Shown here one piece after another: positions 1 through 7,450 of a stretch of 10,503 nucleotides of DNA. The stretch spans positions 1-10,503 of the forward strand of contig CATEYX010000024.1 in the NCBI GenBank assembly GCA_949511925.1. Reading direction: 5' to 3'. Made by a program: the position numbers and the translations under genes. The DNA is from Cryomorphaceae bacterium. Its GTDB lineage: Bacteria > Bacteroidota > Bacteroidia > Flavobacteriales > BACL11. Every line of letters starts with the position of its first letter. Within the stretch, counting starts at the first letter, position 1. Below the pieces are notes generated by a model. It made no database searches. It was not told where the DNA came from and saw only the letters and a program-made list of their open reading frames with translations.

Positions 1-1265
1 ATAGTTCCAACATATATTCCTATATCAATAAATGTTGGGGAGAACATTGACCAAGAAGATGGTAAAAAATCTCTATGTAGAGAAGTTACAATAATTACAA
101 AACGCTCAAACCACATTCCTATATTTACAAAAATTGATAAAACAAATGTTGCTACAAAACTCTTTCTTAGTGAATTGAACCAATACAATTGTGGTATCAA
201 AACATTACAGGTCATCATAATTGCATATGCCCACCAGTAAGGACCTGTTGCTCTGTTCAAAAATGCATATTGTTCAAACTCAACACCTGAATACCATGAC
301 ATGAAAAGCTCAGTAATATAAGCGGTACCTACTAGCGAACCTGTAAGTAAAATAATAATATTCATATACTCGATATGCTTTATAGTAATGTAAGATTCTA
401 AACTTACAACTTTTCTCATGATAATAAGTAAAGTCTCTACCATAGCAAAACCTGAGAATAATGCTCCAAGGACAAAGTATGGAGGGAAAATTGTCGTATG
501 CCAACCTGGAATTATTGAAGTTGCAAAATCCATAGATACAATAGAGTGTACCGAAAATACAAGTGGGGTAGCTAAACCAGCTAATACCAAAGAAACTTCC
601 TCAAATCTTTGCCAGTGTTTTGCCTTACCACTCCAACCAAAAGAAAGGAAAGAATATAATTGCTTTTTCATAGGTGCCGTTTTCGCACTCATTCTATCTC
701 TTATCATAGCGAAATCAGGTATTAAACCAATATACCAAAATACTACTGAAACAGAAAAATAAGTCGAGATTGCAAATACATCCCAAAGTAAAGGAGAGTT
801 AAAGTTGACCCAAAGTGAACCAAACTGATTGGGAATAGGAAAAACATAATACGCTAACCAAGGACGTCCCATATGTATTAATGGGAAAAGAGCTGCTTGT
901 GCCACTCCAAAAATTGTCATTGCTTCAGCAGATCGATTAATAGACATTCTCCATTTTTGACGAAATAATAAAAGTACAGCAGAGATTAATGTCCCTGCAT
1001 GACCAATACCAATCCACCATACAAAATTGGTGATATCCCAAGCCCAGTTAACCGTTTTATTTAGTCCCCAAGCGCCAATACCAGTACCAATTGTATAGGC
1101 CATACAAAGCACCCCCCAAATAAATAACACGAATGATAATGAAAATAATATCCACCAATATTTATTGGCCTTACCCTCAACAGGCTTTGCAATATCTTTT
1201 GTTATATCATGGAAAGATTTATTTCCAAGTATTAACGGATCTCTAATTTCTGCTTCTTTTTGCAT
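1..1265 (-). CDS. actC: Alternative complex III membrane subunit ActC (NrfD/HybB-like), 3' end outside window
   Basis: This is an integral membrane quinol-side subunit of alternative complex III, which oxidises menaquinol and passes electrons to the periplasmic Fe-S and heme subunits. The ATG at 1265 opens a frame that stays open to base 1 (421 codons), so the C-terminus is missing. The translation is strongly hydrophobic. About ten membrane helices can be picked out, roughly at residues 38-60, 82-102, 115-133, 160-182, 225-248, 262-283, 300-320, 344-362, 368-392 and from 410 on. NrfD/PsrC family signatures include HMGRPW near 131-136 and a WFERFVIIVTSLHRDFLP stretch near 385-402. The start lies only 9 nt after the actB stop, so it is co-transcribed and probably translationally coupled. 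A polysulfide or nitrite reductase NrfD subunit is the alternative, but the fused ActB and multiheme ActA upstream decide for ACIII. Confidence 0.93.
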   Translation of the reverse strand, partial: MQKEAEIRDPLILGNKSFHDITKDIAKPVEGKANKYWWILFSLSFVLFIWGVLCMAYTIGTGIGAWGLNKTVNWAWDITNFVWWIGIGHAGTLISAVLLLFRQKWRMSINRSAEAMTIFGVAQAALFPLIHMGRPWLAYYVFPIPNQFGSLWVNFNSPLLWDVFAISTYFSVSVVFWYIGLIPDFAMIRDRMSAKTAPMKKQLYSFLSFGWSGKAKHWQRFEEVSLVLAGLATPLVFSVHSIVSMDFATSIIPGWHTTIFPPYFVLGALFSGFAMVETLLIIMRKVVSLESYITIKHIEYMNIIILLTGSLVGTAYITELFMSWYSGVEFEQYAFLNRATGPYWWAYAIMMTCNVLIPQLYWFNSLRKSFVATFVLSIFVNIGMWFERFVIIVTSLHRDFLPSSWSMFSPTFIDIGIYVGT

Positions 1266-1274
1266 ATCTATATA

Positions 1275-4229
1275 TTAAGCTTTATTTCTAATTTTTGTTT
1301 GATAGAACACAGATGGATCAGTATTCAAGTGTTCCAATAATTTATATGCTCTTTCATCCTTCTTTAGATCTTGTATTTTATGCGTATCATCATTAACATC
1401 ACCAAACACAATTGCATTAGTAGGGCAAGCTGATGAGCAAGCCGTTTGAGCGTCTTCATCCCTTACTTTTTTTCCTGCTACTTTAGCATTTAATTTTACT
1501 TCTTGTATTTTCTGAATACACATTGAGCATTTTTCTATAACACCTCTTGATCGTACAACAACATCAGGGTTTAATACCATTTTTCCATAGTCATCATTCA
1601 TATTAAAATCAAACTTATCGTTATCAGAATATTGGAACCAGTTAAATCGTCTTACTTTATAAGGACAGTTGTTTGCACAATACCTTGTCCCAACACATCT
1701 ATTATAGGCCATATGATTTTGACCTTCATTTCCATGAGAGGTTGCTGCAACAGGACATACAGTTTCACAAGGAGCATGATTACAATGTTGACACATAACA
1801 GGCTGGAATACTACTTCAGGATTTGCAGAAGGATCTTCCATTTCAGCATACATATCAATAGCAGAAATTTTTTCAGCCTTAGATAATTCTTTAGTCATAT
1901 CAGAAGAAAAATAACGATCAATACGCAACCAGTGCATATCTCTTGATTTTCTAACCTCTTCTTTACCCACAACAGGCACATTATTTTCAGCGTGACAAGA
2001 AATAACACAGGCAGCACATCCATAGCATGAAGTAAGGTCAATAGACATATTCCAGAAATGACCTGTAGAATGATCAAACTCATCCCACAGAGTTACTTCT
2101 GATGCTACTTTAGGGCCATCATGAGTGGCATACGTTTCTTTATGATTTCCTGAATAAGGATCTTTAATATAATCAGCAAGCGTTGTTTCTTTAACAATCT
2201 CTCTGCCCATCATAGTATGATGCAATTGAGTAGATGCAAATTCATATTCGCCACCAACAACCTCAAGATCAGCTATTCCGTTTCCTAAAGAAAAAGCATT
2301 AAAACCAATATCATTACCACATTTTCCTGCTGCAGTTCTACCATAACCTACAGCCATAGCAACTGTACCAACTGCTTGGCCAGGCTGAATCATAACAGGA
2401 ACATTATTAATAGTAGTCCCATTAACAGTAATATTTACCATATTACCATTTAATGCCCCATTAGAAACATTCCAGTTTTTCACACCTAAATCACGCGCAG
2501 TAGCTGCCGACATAGTTAAGTAATTATCCCAACACGCTCTTGAAAGCGGATCAGGTAGTTCTTGCAACCAAGGATTATTGGATTGAGAACCATCTCCCAT
2601 TGAGATTTTTTCACTCATCTCAAATTCAATGCTGTTAATTTTTAATAAATTAAAAGAAGGGACAGAAGCTGAAAATAAACTTACATTTTCAGCATCTTGG
2701 TTTTGTGTAAAGTAACCATTATGTAATGATTTATTCCAATCAATAGATGAATAAAAAATTTGCAAATAAGTATGGTAATCTGATTTACCCATCCAAGCCA
2801 TCATGCTTTCTTGGAATTGCCTGCCCTTAAATAATGGAGCAATTGTAGGTTGCATTAATGTATAAATCCCATTTGAAGGATTTGCATCCCCCCAACTTTC
2901 TAAGTAATGATTATCAGGTAAAACATACATCATTTTAGTAGCTGATTCATCATTATACAATGAAGTAGCAATCGTTAAATCTACTTTTGCTAATCCTAAA
3001 TTATAACCTGCAGCATTTTGCAAAGTATAACTTGGGTTTACATTATACGTTAAAAGTGCTGCAATCTTGCCTGCATTCATTTCCTTAACAAGTGCAGCAA
3101 CCTCAGCATCATTTCCTTGTTTTAAGTAAGAAGGATTAGATAAACTTAATGTGTTTTCGTAATTTCCTAATTTGTTGTTAATAGCATTAACTAAAGTTTG
3201 AACCTCAGCATCATTGCTATTACAAACAACAATAGATTTTCCTGTATTACTAGCAAGATCATTCGCCATTTTAGCAATTCTAATATCAGCAGTACCGCCA
3301 TTCAATGCACTATATAAGTTAGATAATAAACCGGCTTGTTCTGATGGCTTAATCTGAATCCTATCATCAGCATTAGAACCTGTAAGGCTTAAAGTAGATT
3401 CAACTTGATAATGCTTAGCCATCTTACCCATCTTAGGATTCCTAGCTTTAGTATATCCAATTGAATAATCTGTACCAATCCAGTTTCCTAAGAAATCTGC
3501 CCCAAAAGAAACAATAACATCAGCCTTATCAAAATTATAAGTTGGCAATACCCTTACCCCAAATGAGGCTTCATTAGCATCTAATATTCCACTGTAAGAA
3601 ACTGCATCCATTTGCACATGTATAACATTTCCATAATTATTAGAAAAATCAGCAATTAATTTTTTAGTAGAAGGGCTGATAATAGTAGAAGATAAAATAG
3701 CAATCTTTCCTCCTGTGTTTTTTATCTCATTTAACTTTTTGATGATTTCAGCATCAGCACTATTCCAATCTATATCCACACCATCTTTCATTGGACTCTT
3801 CAATCTTGAGGAATCGTATAATGAAAGCACAGAAGCTTGAACCCTAGCATTAGTGGATGATTTGTTTGATTCTATCTTGATAGGCCGACCTTCTCTAGTT
3901 TTTACTAAGACTGAAGCATAATCGTAACCATCATACATGGTAGTCGCATAGAAGTTAGCAATACCTGGAGTGATTTCTTCAGGTTTAATTACATATGGAA
4001 TAGATCTATTTATAGGCGCCTCACAAGCTGCTAAAGTTGCAGCAGCTGTACTAAATCCTAAAAACTTCAAGAAATCTCTACGAGATGTAGAAGTAGTAGA
4101 TAATTCCTTATCGCCTAAAAATTCATCAACAGGAATTTCATCTACAAACTCATTCTGCTCTAATTTATCAACTAAAGGATCTTCATTTAGCTGAGCTAAA
4201 CCTTTCCAGTATTTTTTTGCTTTTGTCAT
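1275..4229 (-). CDS. actB: Alternative complex III subunit ActB, molybdoenzyme-like domain fused to Fe-S domain
   Basis: This 984-aa peripheral subunit carries electrons between the quinol site and the hemes of ActA. Residues about 45-70 hold a Tat-like signal (SRRDFLKFLGFS, twin Arg at 50-51) behind an unusually long hydrophilic leader, and it ends in TLAAC with Cys69, a possible lipobox. Residues about 75-650 resemble molybdopterin oxidoreductases; in ACIII this domain is known to lack the Mo cofactor. The C-terminal ferredoxin-like part has four cluster motifs: CYGCAACVISC (about 731), CQHCNHAPCETVC (about 811), CVGTRYCANNC (about 846), and CSMC (about 901) paired with CSSAC (about 931). 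The third motif has Thr where a Cys is usual, which fits a [3Fe-4S] cluster alongside three [4Fe-4S]. The gene follows actA by 31 nt and precedes actC by 9 nt. The size and domain order match the fused Bacteroidota ActB. Confidence 0.95.
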   Translation of the reverse strand: MTKAKKYWKGLAQLNEDPLVDKLEQNEFVDEIPVDEFLGDKELSTTSTSRRDFLKFLGFSTAAATLAACEAPINRSIPYVIKPEEITPGIANFYATTMYDGYDYASVLVKTREGRPIKIESNKSSTNARVQASVLSLYDSSRLKSPMKDGVDIDWNSADAEIIKKLNEIKNTGGKIAILSSTIISPSTKKLIADFSNNYGNVIHVQMDAVSYSGILDANEASFGVRVLPTYNFDKADVIVSFGADFLGNWIGTDYSIGYTKARNPKMGKMAKHYQVESTLSLTGSNADDRIQIKPSEQAGLLSNLYSALNGGTADIRIAKMANDLASNTGKSIVVCNSNDAEVQTLVNAINNKLGNYENTLSLSNPSYLKQGNDAEVAALVKEMNAGKIAALLTYNVNPSYTLQNAAGYNLGLAKVDLTIATSLYNDESATKMMYVLPDNHYLESWGDANPSNGIYTLMQPTIAPLFKGRQFQESMMAWMGKSDYHTYLQIFYSSIDWNKSLHNGYFTQNQDAENVSLFSASVPSFNLLKINSIEFEMSEKISMGDGSQSNNPWLQELPDPLSRACWDNYLTMSAATARDLGVKNWNVSNGALNGNMVNITVNGTTINNVPVMIQPGQAVGTVAMAVGYGRTAAGKCGNDIGFNAFSLGNGIADLEVVGGEYEFASTQLHHTMMGREIVKETTLADYIKDPYSGNHKETYATHDGPKVASEVTLWDEFDHSTGHFWNMSIDLTSCYGCAACVISCHAENNVPVVGKEEVRKSRDMHWLRIDRYFSSDMTKELSKAEKISAIDMYAEMEDPSANPEVVFQPVMCQHCNHAPCETVCPVAATSHGNEGQNHMAYNRCVGTRYCANNCPYKVRRFNWFQYSDNDKFDFNMNDDYGKMVLNPDVVVRSRGVIEKCSMCIQKIQEVKLNAKVAGKKVRDEDAQTACSSACPTNAIVFGDVNDDTHKIQDLKKDERAYKLLEHLNTDPSVFYQTKIRNKA

Positions 4230-4260
4230 TTTATATAGAAATTAAAATCTAAATATTTTA

Positions 4261-5472
4261 TTAATAATGGCACTTACCACATTCCAAACCACCCATCTTT
4301 TCAACTGTAATTTTTTCCCCAGCATACTTTTCCTTCATCTTCTCATGCATTTCAGTGTAATAATCATTTCCTTCCATCTTCACTTCCGTTTCTCTATGGC
4401 ACTCAATACACCAGCCCATAGTTAATGGTGAAGATTGTTTTACTACGTCCATTTCCTCAATAGCACCATGACAGTCTTGACATTCTAACTGACCCACAGT
4501 AACGTGCTGTGAATGATTAAAATAAGCTAAATCAGGTAAGTTATGAATTCTAACCCACTCTATAGGTTTTTGCTCATAACCTGGAATATAAGTTCTACTA
4601 TCTGGATCGTAACCAATAGCATCATATATTTTCTGAATTTCTGCAGTACCAGTTGTTGTCCCAGAAACAATATTAGCATGACAATTCATACAAACATTAG
4701 CAGAAGGAATTGCAGAATGTTTTGATGTACGAGCTGAAGTATGGCAGTAGTTGCAATCAATACTATTGTCACCTGCATGAATTTTGTGTGAGAAAGCAAT
4801 TGGTTGTTCTGGTTGATAGTTAGTAGTTACACCAACTCCCATCATAGAATCAAAAGCAAACTTTAACACTACGATTGCAATAAAAAACCCAACAAATAAT
4901 TTATTAATAATCTTTGAAAAGAATAAATTTTTCTGAGATATTAAAGTTTGAGAAACTGTTTCAGTTTTTTGACCTAAACTCTCTTTCAGGCTATTTTTCA
5001 CTGAAGTTAAGACAAATACTAACAATAATAAAATTAAGAGAACAATCATCATTTTTGTTGAATCCTTCATTCCTTCTTCAACGATCACCTCGTTGGTAGC
5101 TAAAACAGCAACTTCTTCAATAGGAGGATTTTCCAAGTAAGCATACAGCGCTTCAGAATCTTCATCAGAAAAATAGAAGTTAGTCATAGCTACCTTATTA
5201 TACTCTTCAAAAATAGCTATTGCATCAGCATCACCAGAAGCAATTAATTCTGAAGAGCTATTGATCCACTTTTTTAACCATTCTTTTGTTCGTCTTTCGG
5301 TTACTCCCCCTAAGTCAGGCCCTACTAATCTCCCTCCACCAATCATGTGACAAGCAGTACAATTAGCTTTGAAAATTGCAGCTCCATCAGACTGAGCAGA
5401 AACTTGAAAAGTGAAAGAGAATAAAACCGCAAGTAGTAAAATGCCGCTTTTAAAGTTATTAATTCGAATCAT
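4261..5472 (-). CDS. actA: Alternative complex III multiheme cytochrome c ActA with N-terminal monoheme domain
   Basis: ActA is the heme-c subunit that takes electrons from ActB and hands them on towards the terminal oxidase, on the periplasmic side. I place the start at the ATG at 5472 (403 aa). It gives a clean signal peptide (MIRINNFKSG then a hydrophobic core ending VSAQ at 27), whereas an in-frame TTG at 5502 would put a charged extension before it. Six CxxCH sites are seen: CTACH at 38, CNYCH at 240, CMNCH at 261, CQDCH at 331, CIECH at 355 and CGKCH at 398. The first sits in a monoheme cytochrome c domain (about 28-116) with a likely Met ligand at 96. Two membrane helices follow (about 140-158 and 191-208), then the pentaheme part. 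It is the first gene of the act operon, with a promoter-like box just upstream. Confidence 0.93.
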   Translation of the reverse strand: MIRINNFKSGILLLAVLFSFTFQVSAQSDGAAIFKANCTACHMIGGGRLVGPDLGGVTERRTKEWLKKWINSSSELIASGDADAIAIFEEYNKVAMTNFYFSDEDSEALYAYLENPPIEEVAVLATNEVIVEEGMKDSTKMMIVLLILLLLVFVLTSVKNSLKESLGQKTETVSQTLISQKNLFFSKIINKLFVGFFIAIVVLKFAFDSMMGVGVTTNYQPEQPIAFSHKIHAGDNSIDCNYCHTSARTSKHSAIPSANVCMNCHANIVSGTTTGTAEIQKIYDAIGYDPDSRTYIPGYEQKPIEWVRIHNLPDLAYFNHSQHVTVGQLECQDCHGAIEEMDVVKQSSPLTMGWCIECHRETEVKMEGNDYYTEMHEKMKEKYAGEKITVEKMGGLECGKCHY

Positions 5473-5499
5473 GTTAAATATATCTTCAATTTTAGGCTG

Positions 5500-5507
5500 C
5501 AAATTTA
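5500..5507 (-). promoter_or_regulatory. Putative Bacteroidota -7 box of the act operon
   Basis: Read on the minus strand the sequence is TAAATTTG, an exact match to the Bacteroidota -7 consensus TAnnTTTG. It lies 27 nt before the actA ATG, giving a leader of about 20 nt. I see no good TTG -33 element at the usual 17-23 nt spacing, so the assignment rests on the -7 box and on position. The 142-nt gap before actA suggests that the operon has its own promoter. Confidence 0.4.
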
Positions 5508-5614
5508 TATTTTACAACTTAAAAAAACATAATGAATATCAACTATTCTGCTAATTTATAATTATTCTAAATAAAGGTTATTTACTATAGTAAAAAAAGA
5601 AAAAAAAGTAGAAT

Positions 5615-5869
5615 TTATAAGGACGAAATTTCAATAACCTCTTTAACTTGAGGGACTGCACGCTTAATTGCAACTTCAACTCCATTCTTTAGAGTCATCA
5701 TGCTAATATTACAACTACTACAGGCGCCTACTAATTCCACCTTCACTACCCATTGATCAGTAAGTTCAATAAAATTAATATCCCCCCCATCATCCTGCAA
5801 GAAAGGTCTAATTTCCTCTAGAGAAACTTCAATTTTATCTAGTATTTTTTTATCTGTTATTATGCCCAT
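5615..5869 (-). CDS. NifU-like (Nfu) Fe-S cluster scaffold/carrier protein
   Basis: This 84-aa protein consists only of the NifU C-terminal domain. It is expected to bind a [4Fe-4S] cluster at a dimer interface in the cytoplasm and pass it to target proteins. The family features are visible: an N-terminal helix ending IRPFLQDDGGDINFIEL (about 20-36) and the cluster motif GACSSC with Cys50 and Cys53, followed by MMTLKNGVE (about 57-65), close to the usual TLKxGIE-type segment. Length is normal for a stand-alone Nfu. The ATG at 5869 lies 2 nt after the mrp stop, so the two are almost certainly translated together. The pairing makes sense because both act in Fe-S delivery. The act operon, whose ActB needs four clusters, starts 142 nt downstream on the same strand. 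Confidence 0.93.
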   Translation of the reverse strand: MGIITDKKILDKIEVSLEEIRPFLQDDGGDINFIELTDQWVVKVELVGACSSCNISMMTLKNGVEVAIKRAVPQVKEVIEISSL

Positions 5870-5871
5870 AA

Positions 5872-6996
5872 TTATTTTGTTGAACAGCCCGCACTATGTG
5901 TAGTTTGAACTGCTGAAGTTGGAGGTAAAGCTACATTTCTTTTTTTAATGGAAGCTACTACATTTTTTGCCATATTTAAAAGTTCAATTGCAATAGGAGT
6001 TGCTCCTTGTAAAATAGCGGGCCTACCAGCGTCTGCAGCTTCTCTTATTGATTGTACAATTGGAATTTCAGCTAACAAATCAATATCCATTTGCTCAGCT
6101 AGGCCTTTTGCCCCTTCTTTTCCAAAGATGTAATATTTATTATCTGGTAACTCTTCAGGAGTGAAATAAGACATGTTTTCTATCATCCCTAAAACAGGAA
6201 CATCTATGCTATCCATACGGAACATATTCACTCCTTTTCGAGCATCAGCCAAAGCAATATGCTGAGGTGTACTTACCACTACGGCACCTGTCAAAGGAAT
6301 GGATTGAACTAACGATAAATGAATATCACCAGTGCCTGGAGGCAAGTCTACCACCAAGTAATCAAGCTCGCCCCAATGTGTATCCCACAATAACTGATTT
6401 AAAGCTTTAGAAGCCATAGGCCCTCTCCAAACTACAGCCTGTTGGCTTTGAGCAAAAAAACCAATTGAAAGCAACTTTACACCATAACTTTCTAAAGGTT
6501 TTATTTTTGACTTTCCGTCAACATTAACAGTAGTTGGTGTTTCTCCTTCCAAGCCAAACATGATAGGCATGGATGGACCATAAATATCGGCATCAATGAC
6601 TCCAACTTTATAACCTAAGTCAGACAAACCGACTGCTAAGTTAGCCGCAATGGTTGATTTTCCAACTCCACCTTTACCAGATGAAACTGCAATTATACTT
6701 TCAACTCCCGGTATAGGATTACCTTTTATATTGTTTTCCTTTACAGGCGCATTAACAATAAGATTTACTTTAACTTTAGATTTTTCATAAGCATGTTCAT
6801 GAATGGCCTTCAAACAATCGACCTCAACCTTCTTCTTATACTGTAAAGTAGGATTCTTAATTTCGACATCAAGTTCGACGTCTGAACCAAATAGTTGTAT
6901 GTTTTTAATTGCACCACTATCTACAATATTTTGATTCTCATTAGGCAAAGTAATATGCTGCAATGCTGCAATAACAACCTCTTTAGTCAACTTCAT
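5872..6996 (-). CDS. mrp: Mrp/ApbC/NBP35-family P-loop ATPase, Fe-S cluster carrier
   Basis: This is a cytoplasmic ATPase of the Mrp family that helps load Fe-S clusters onto apo-proteins. The 374 residues comprise an N-terminal MIP18/DUF59-type domain (about 3-82) and a deviant Walker A ParA-like domain. The latter shows SSGKGGVGKST at 105-115, VIDADIYGPS from 133, and the Walker B-like LVVDLPPGTGD at 214-224. IENMSY at 272-277 marks where most Mrp proteins carry a CxxC that binds the bridging cluster; here the segment reads FTPEELPDNKYYIF with no Cys. The only cysteines are Cys61 and Cys371, the latter in the C-terminal AGCSTK. As I recall, this loss is shared by many Bacteroidota Mrp proteins, so it need not mean loss of function. 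The gene begins 22 nt before the preceding small gene's stop boundary region (20-nt spacer) and is coupled to nfu by a 2-nt gap. There is no clear Shine-Dalgarno. Confidence 0.93.
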   Translation of the reverse strand: MKLTKEVVIAALQHITLPNENQNIVDSGAIKNIQLFGSDVELDVEIKNPTLQYKKKVEVDCLKAIHEHAYEKSKVKVNLIVNAPVKENNIKGNPIPGVESIIAVSSGKGGVGKSTIAANLAVGLSDLGYKVGVIDADIYGPSMPIMFGLEGETPTTVNVDGKSKIKPLESYGVKLLSIGFFAQSQQAVVWRGPMASKALNQLLWDTHWGELDYLVVDLPPGTGDIHLSLVQSIPLTGAVVVSTPQHIALADARKGVNMFRMDSIDVPVLGMIENMSYFTPEELPDNKYYIFGKEGAKGLAEQMDIDLLAEIPIVQSIREAADAGRPAILQGATPIAIELLNMAKNVVASIKKRNVALPPTSAVQTTHSAGCSTK

Positions 6997-7016
6997 CTTA
7001 AAATTAATAAGTTATT

Positions 7017-7244
7017 TTAATTTGTTTTAGAGCCTTTATTATCACCATCAATCCAGTAGTGATCTTTAACTTGACCTAAGTATTTGAAACCACGATCTTT
7101 ATATTGTATTTCAGCTTCCTTAATTTGCTCATACGTTTCTCGCATCATCCTAATTGCTTTACTTGTATTATTTAAAGTAATTGTCATGTAATATCCATCC
7201 TTAAGTCTCTTTGGGATTTTAGATGGTCTTCCGCTTTTTTTCAT
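7017..7244 (-). CDS. Small basic protein of unknown function with GRPSK motif
   Basis: I do not recognise this family. From the ATG at 7244 it encodes 75 residues; an in-frame GTG at 7250 would add two. The N-terminus is strongly basic (MKKSGRPSKIPKRLKDGYY) and contains GRP flanked by Lys, like a single AT-hook minor-groove DNA-binding motif. The middle (about 20-28) looks like a short beta strand, then a charged amphipathic helix (about 29-52), and an aromatic end (YLGQVKDHYWIDGD). There is no signal peptide, membrane segment or cysteine. It lies 20 nt upstream of mrp on the same strand, so it could be the first gene of a three-gene unit with mrp and nfu. Coding is supported by sensible composition and tight spacing, not by known homology. 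DNA binding is only inferred from the N-terminus. Confidence 0.6.
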   Translation of the reverse strand: MKKSGRPSKIPKRLKDGYYMTITLNNTSKAIRMMRETYEQIKEAEIQYKDRGFKYLGQVKDHYWIDGDNKGSKTN

Positions 7245-7368
7245 AACCACAAACCTACAGAAAATATTAAGAAAAAAAGTCAGGTTATCAGTATTAAAAA
7301 TTACACTCTACTTAAATGATTAAAATAAGCTTTAATATGGAGATTTTCAACACTAAATGATTGGCTAT

Positions 7369-7427
7369 GAGAAATACTTTTTTAAGAGTAGGCCATAAAT
7401 ACTACTCGGCGCCCAAAAGTATTTTTC
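7369..7427. repeat. Long nested inverted repeat (two-stem hairpin)
   Basis: The outer arms AAATACTTTT (7372-7381) and AAAAGTATTT (7415-7424) are exact reverse complements. They extend outward by G-T, A-T and G-C pairs to 7369/7427, giving 13 bp on the plus strand. Nested inside are the exact arms GAGTAG (7386-7391) and CTACTC (7402-7407) around a 10-nt loop. An asymmetric internal bulge on the right arm contains the palindrome GGCGCC (7408-7413). The element starts 24 nt after the stop of the lipoprotein-like gene and about 120 nt before the next gene. It could end or protect that transcript, encode a small RNA, or be a dispersed palindromic repeat. It has no run of T after the stem on the minus strand, so it is not a standard intrinsic terminator. 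Confidence 0.7.
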
Positions 7428-7450
7428 CAAATCAACAATATTATTCGACT

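Noticed and set aside
418..762. Plus-strand open frame of 114 codons
   Set aside because: It is opposite actC, whose minus-strand translation shows clear NrfD helices and motifs. The plus frame has no family features.
1632..2083. Open frames on both strands inside actB
   Set aside because: They lie within the Fe-S domain of actB, which is uninterrupted and well recognised.
1275..4229. ActB as a catalytic molybdoenzyme
   Set aside because: The gene context (ActA, ActC) and fused layout are those of ACIII, where this domain is known not to bind the Mo cofactor.
5473..5502. TTG at 5502 as the start of actA
   Set aside because: It adds ten residues including several charged ones before the signal peptide and overlaps the promoter-like box. 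The ATG at 5472 gives a normal leader.
5508..5614. AT-rich short inverted repeats such as AAATAACCTTTATTT between nfu and actA
   Set aside because: Arms of 6 bp made only of A and T are expected by chance in this composition.
7369..7427. Standard rho-independent terminator
   Set aside because: The stem is AT-rich and is not followed by a T-run on the strand of the preceding gene.
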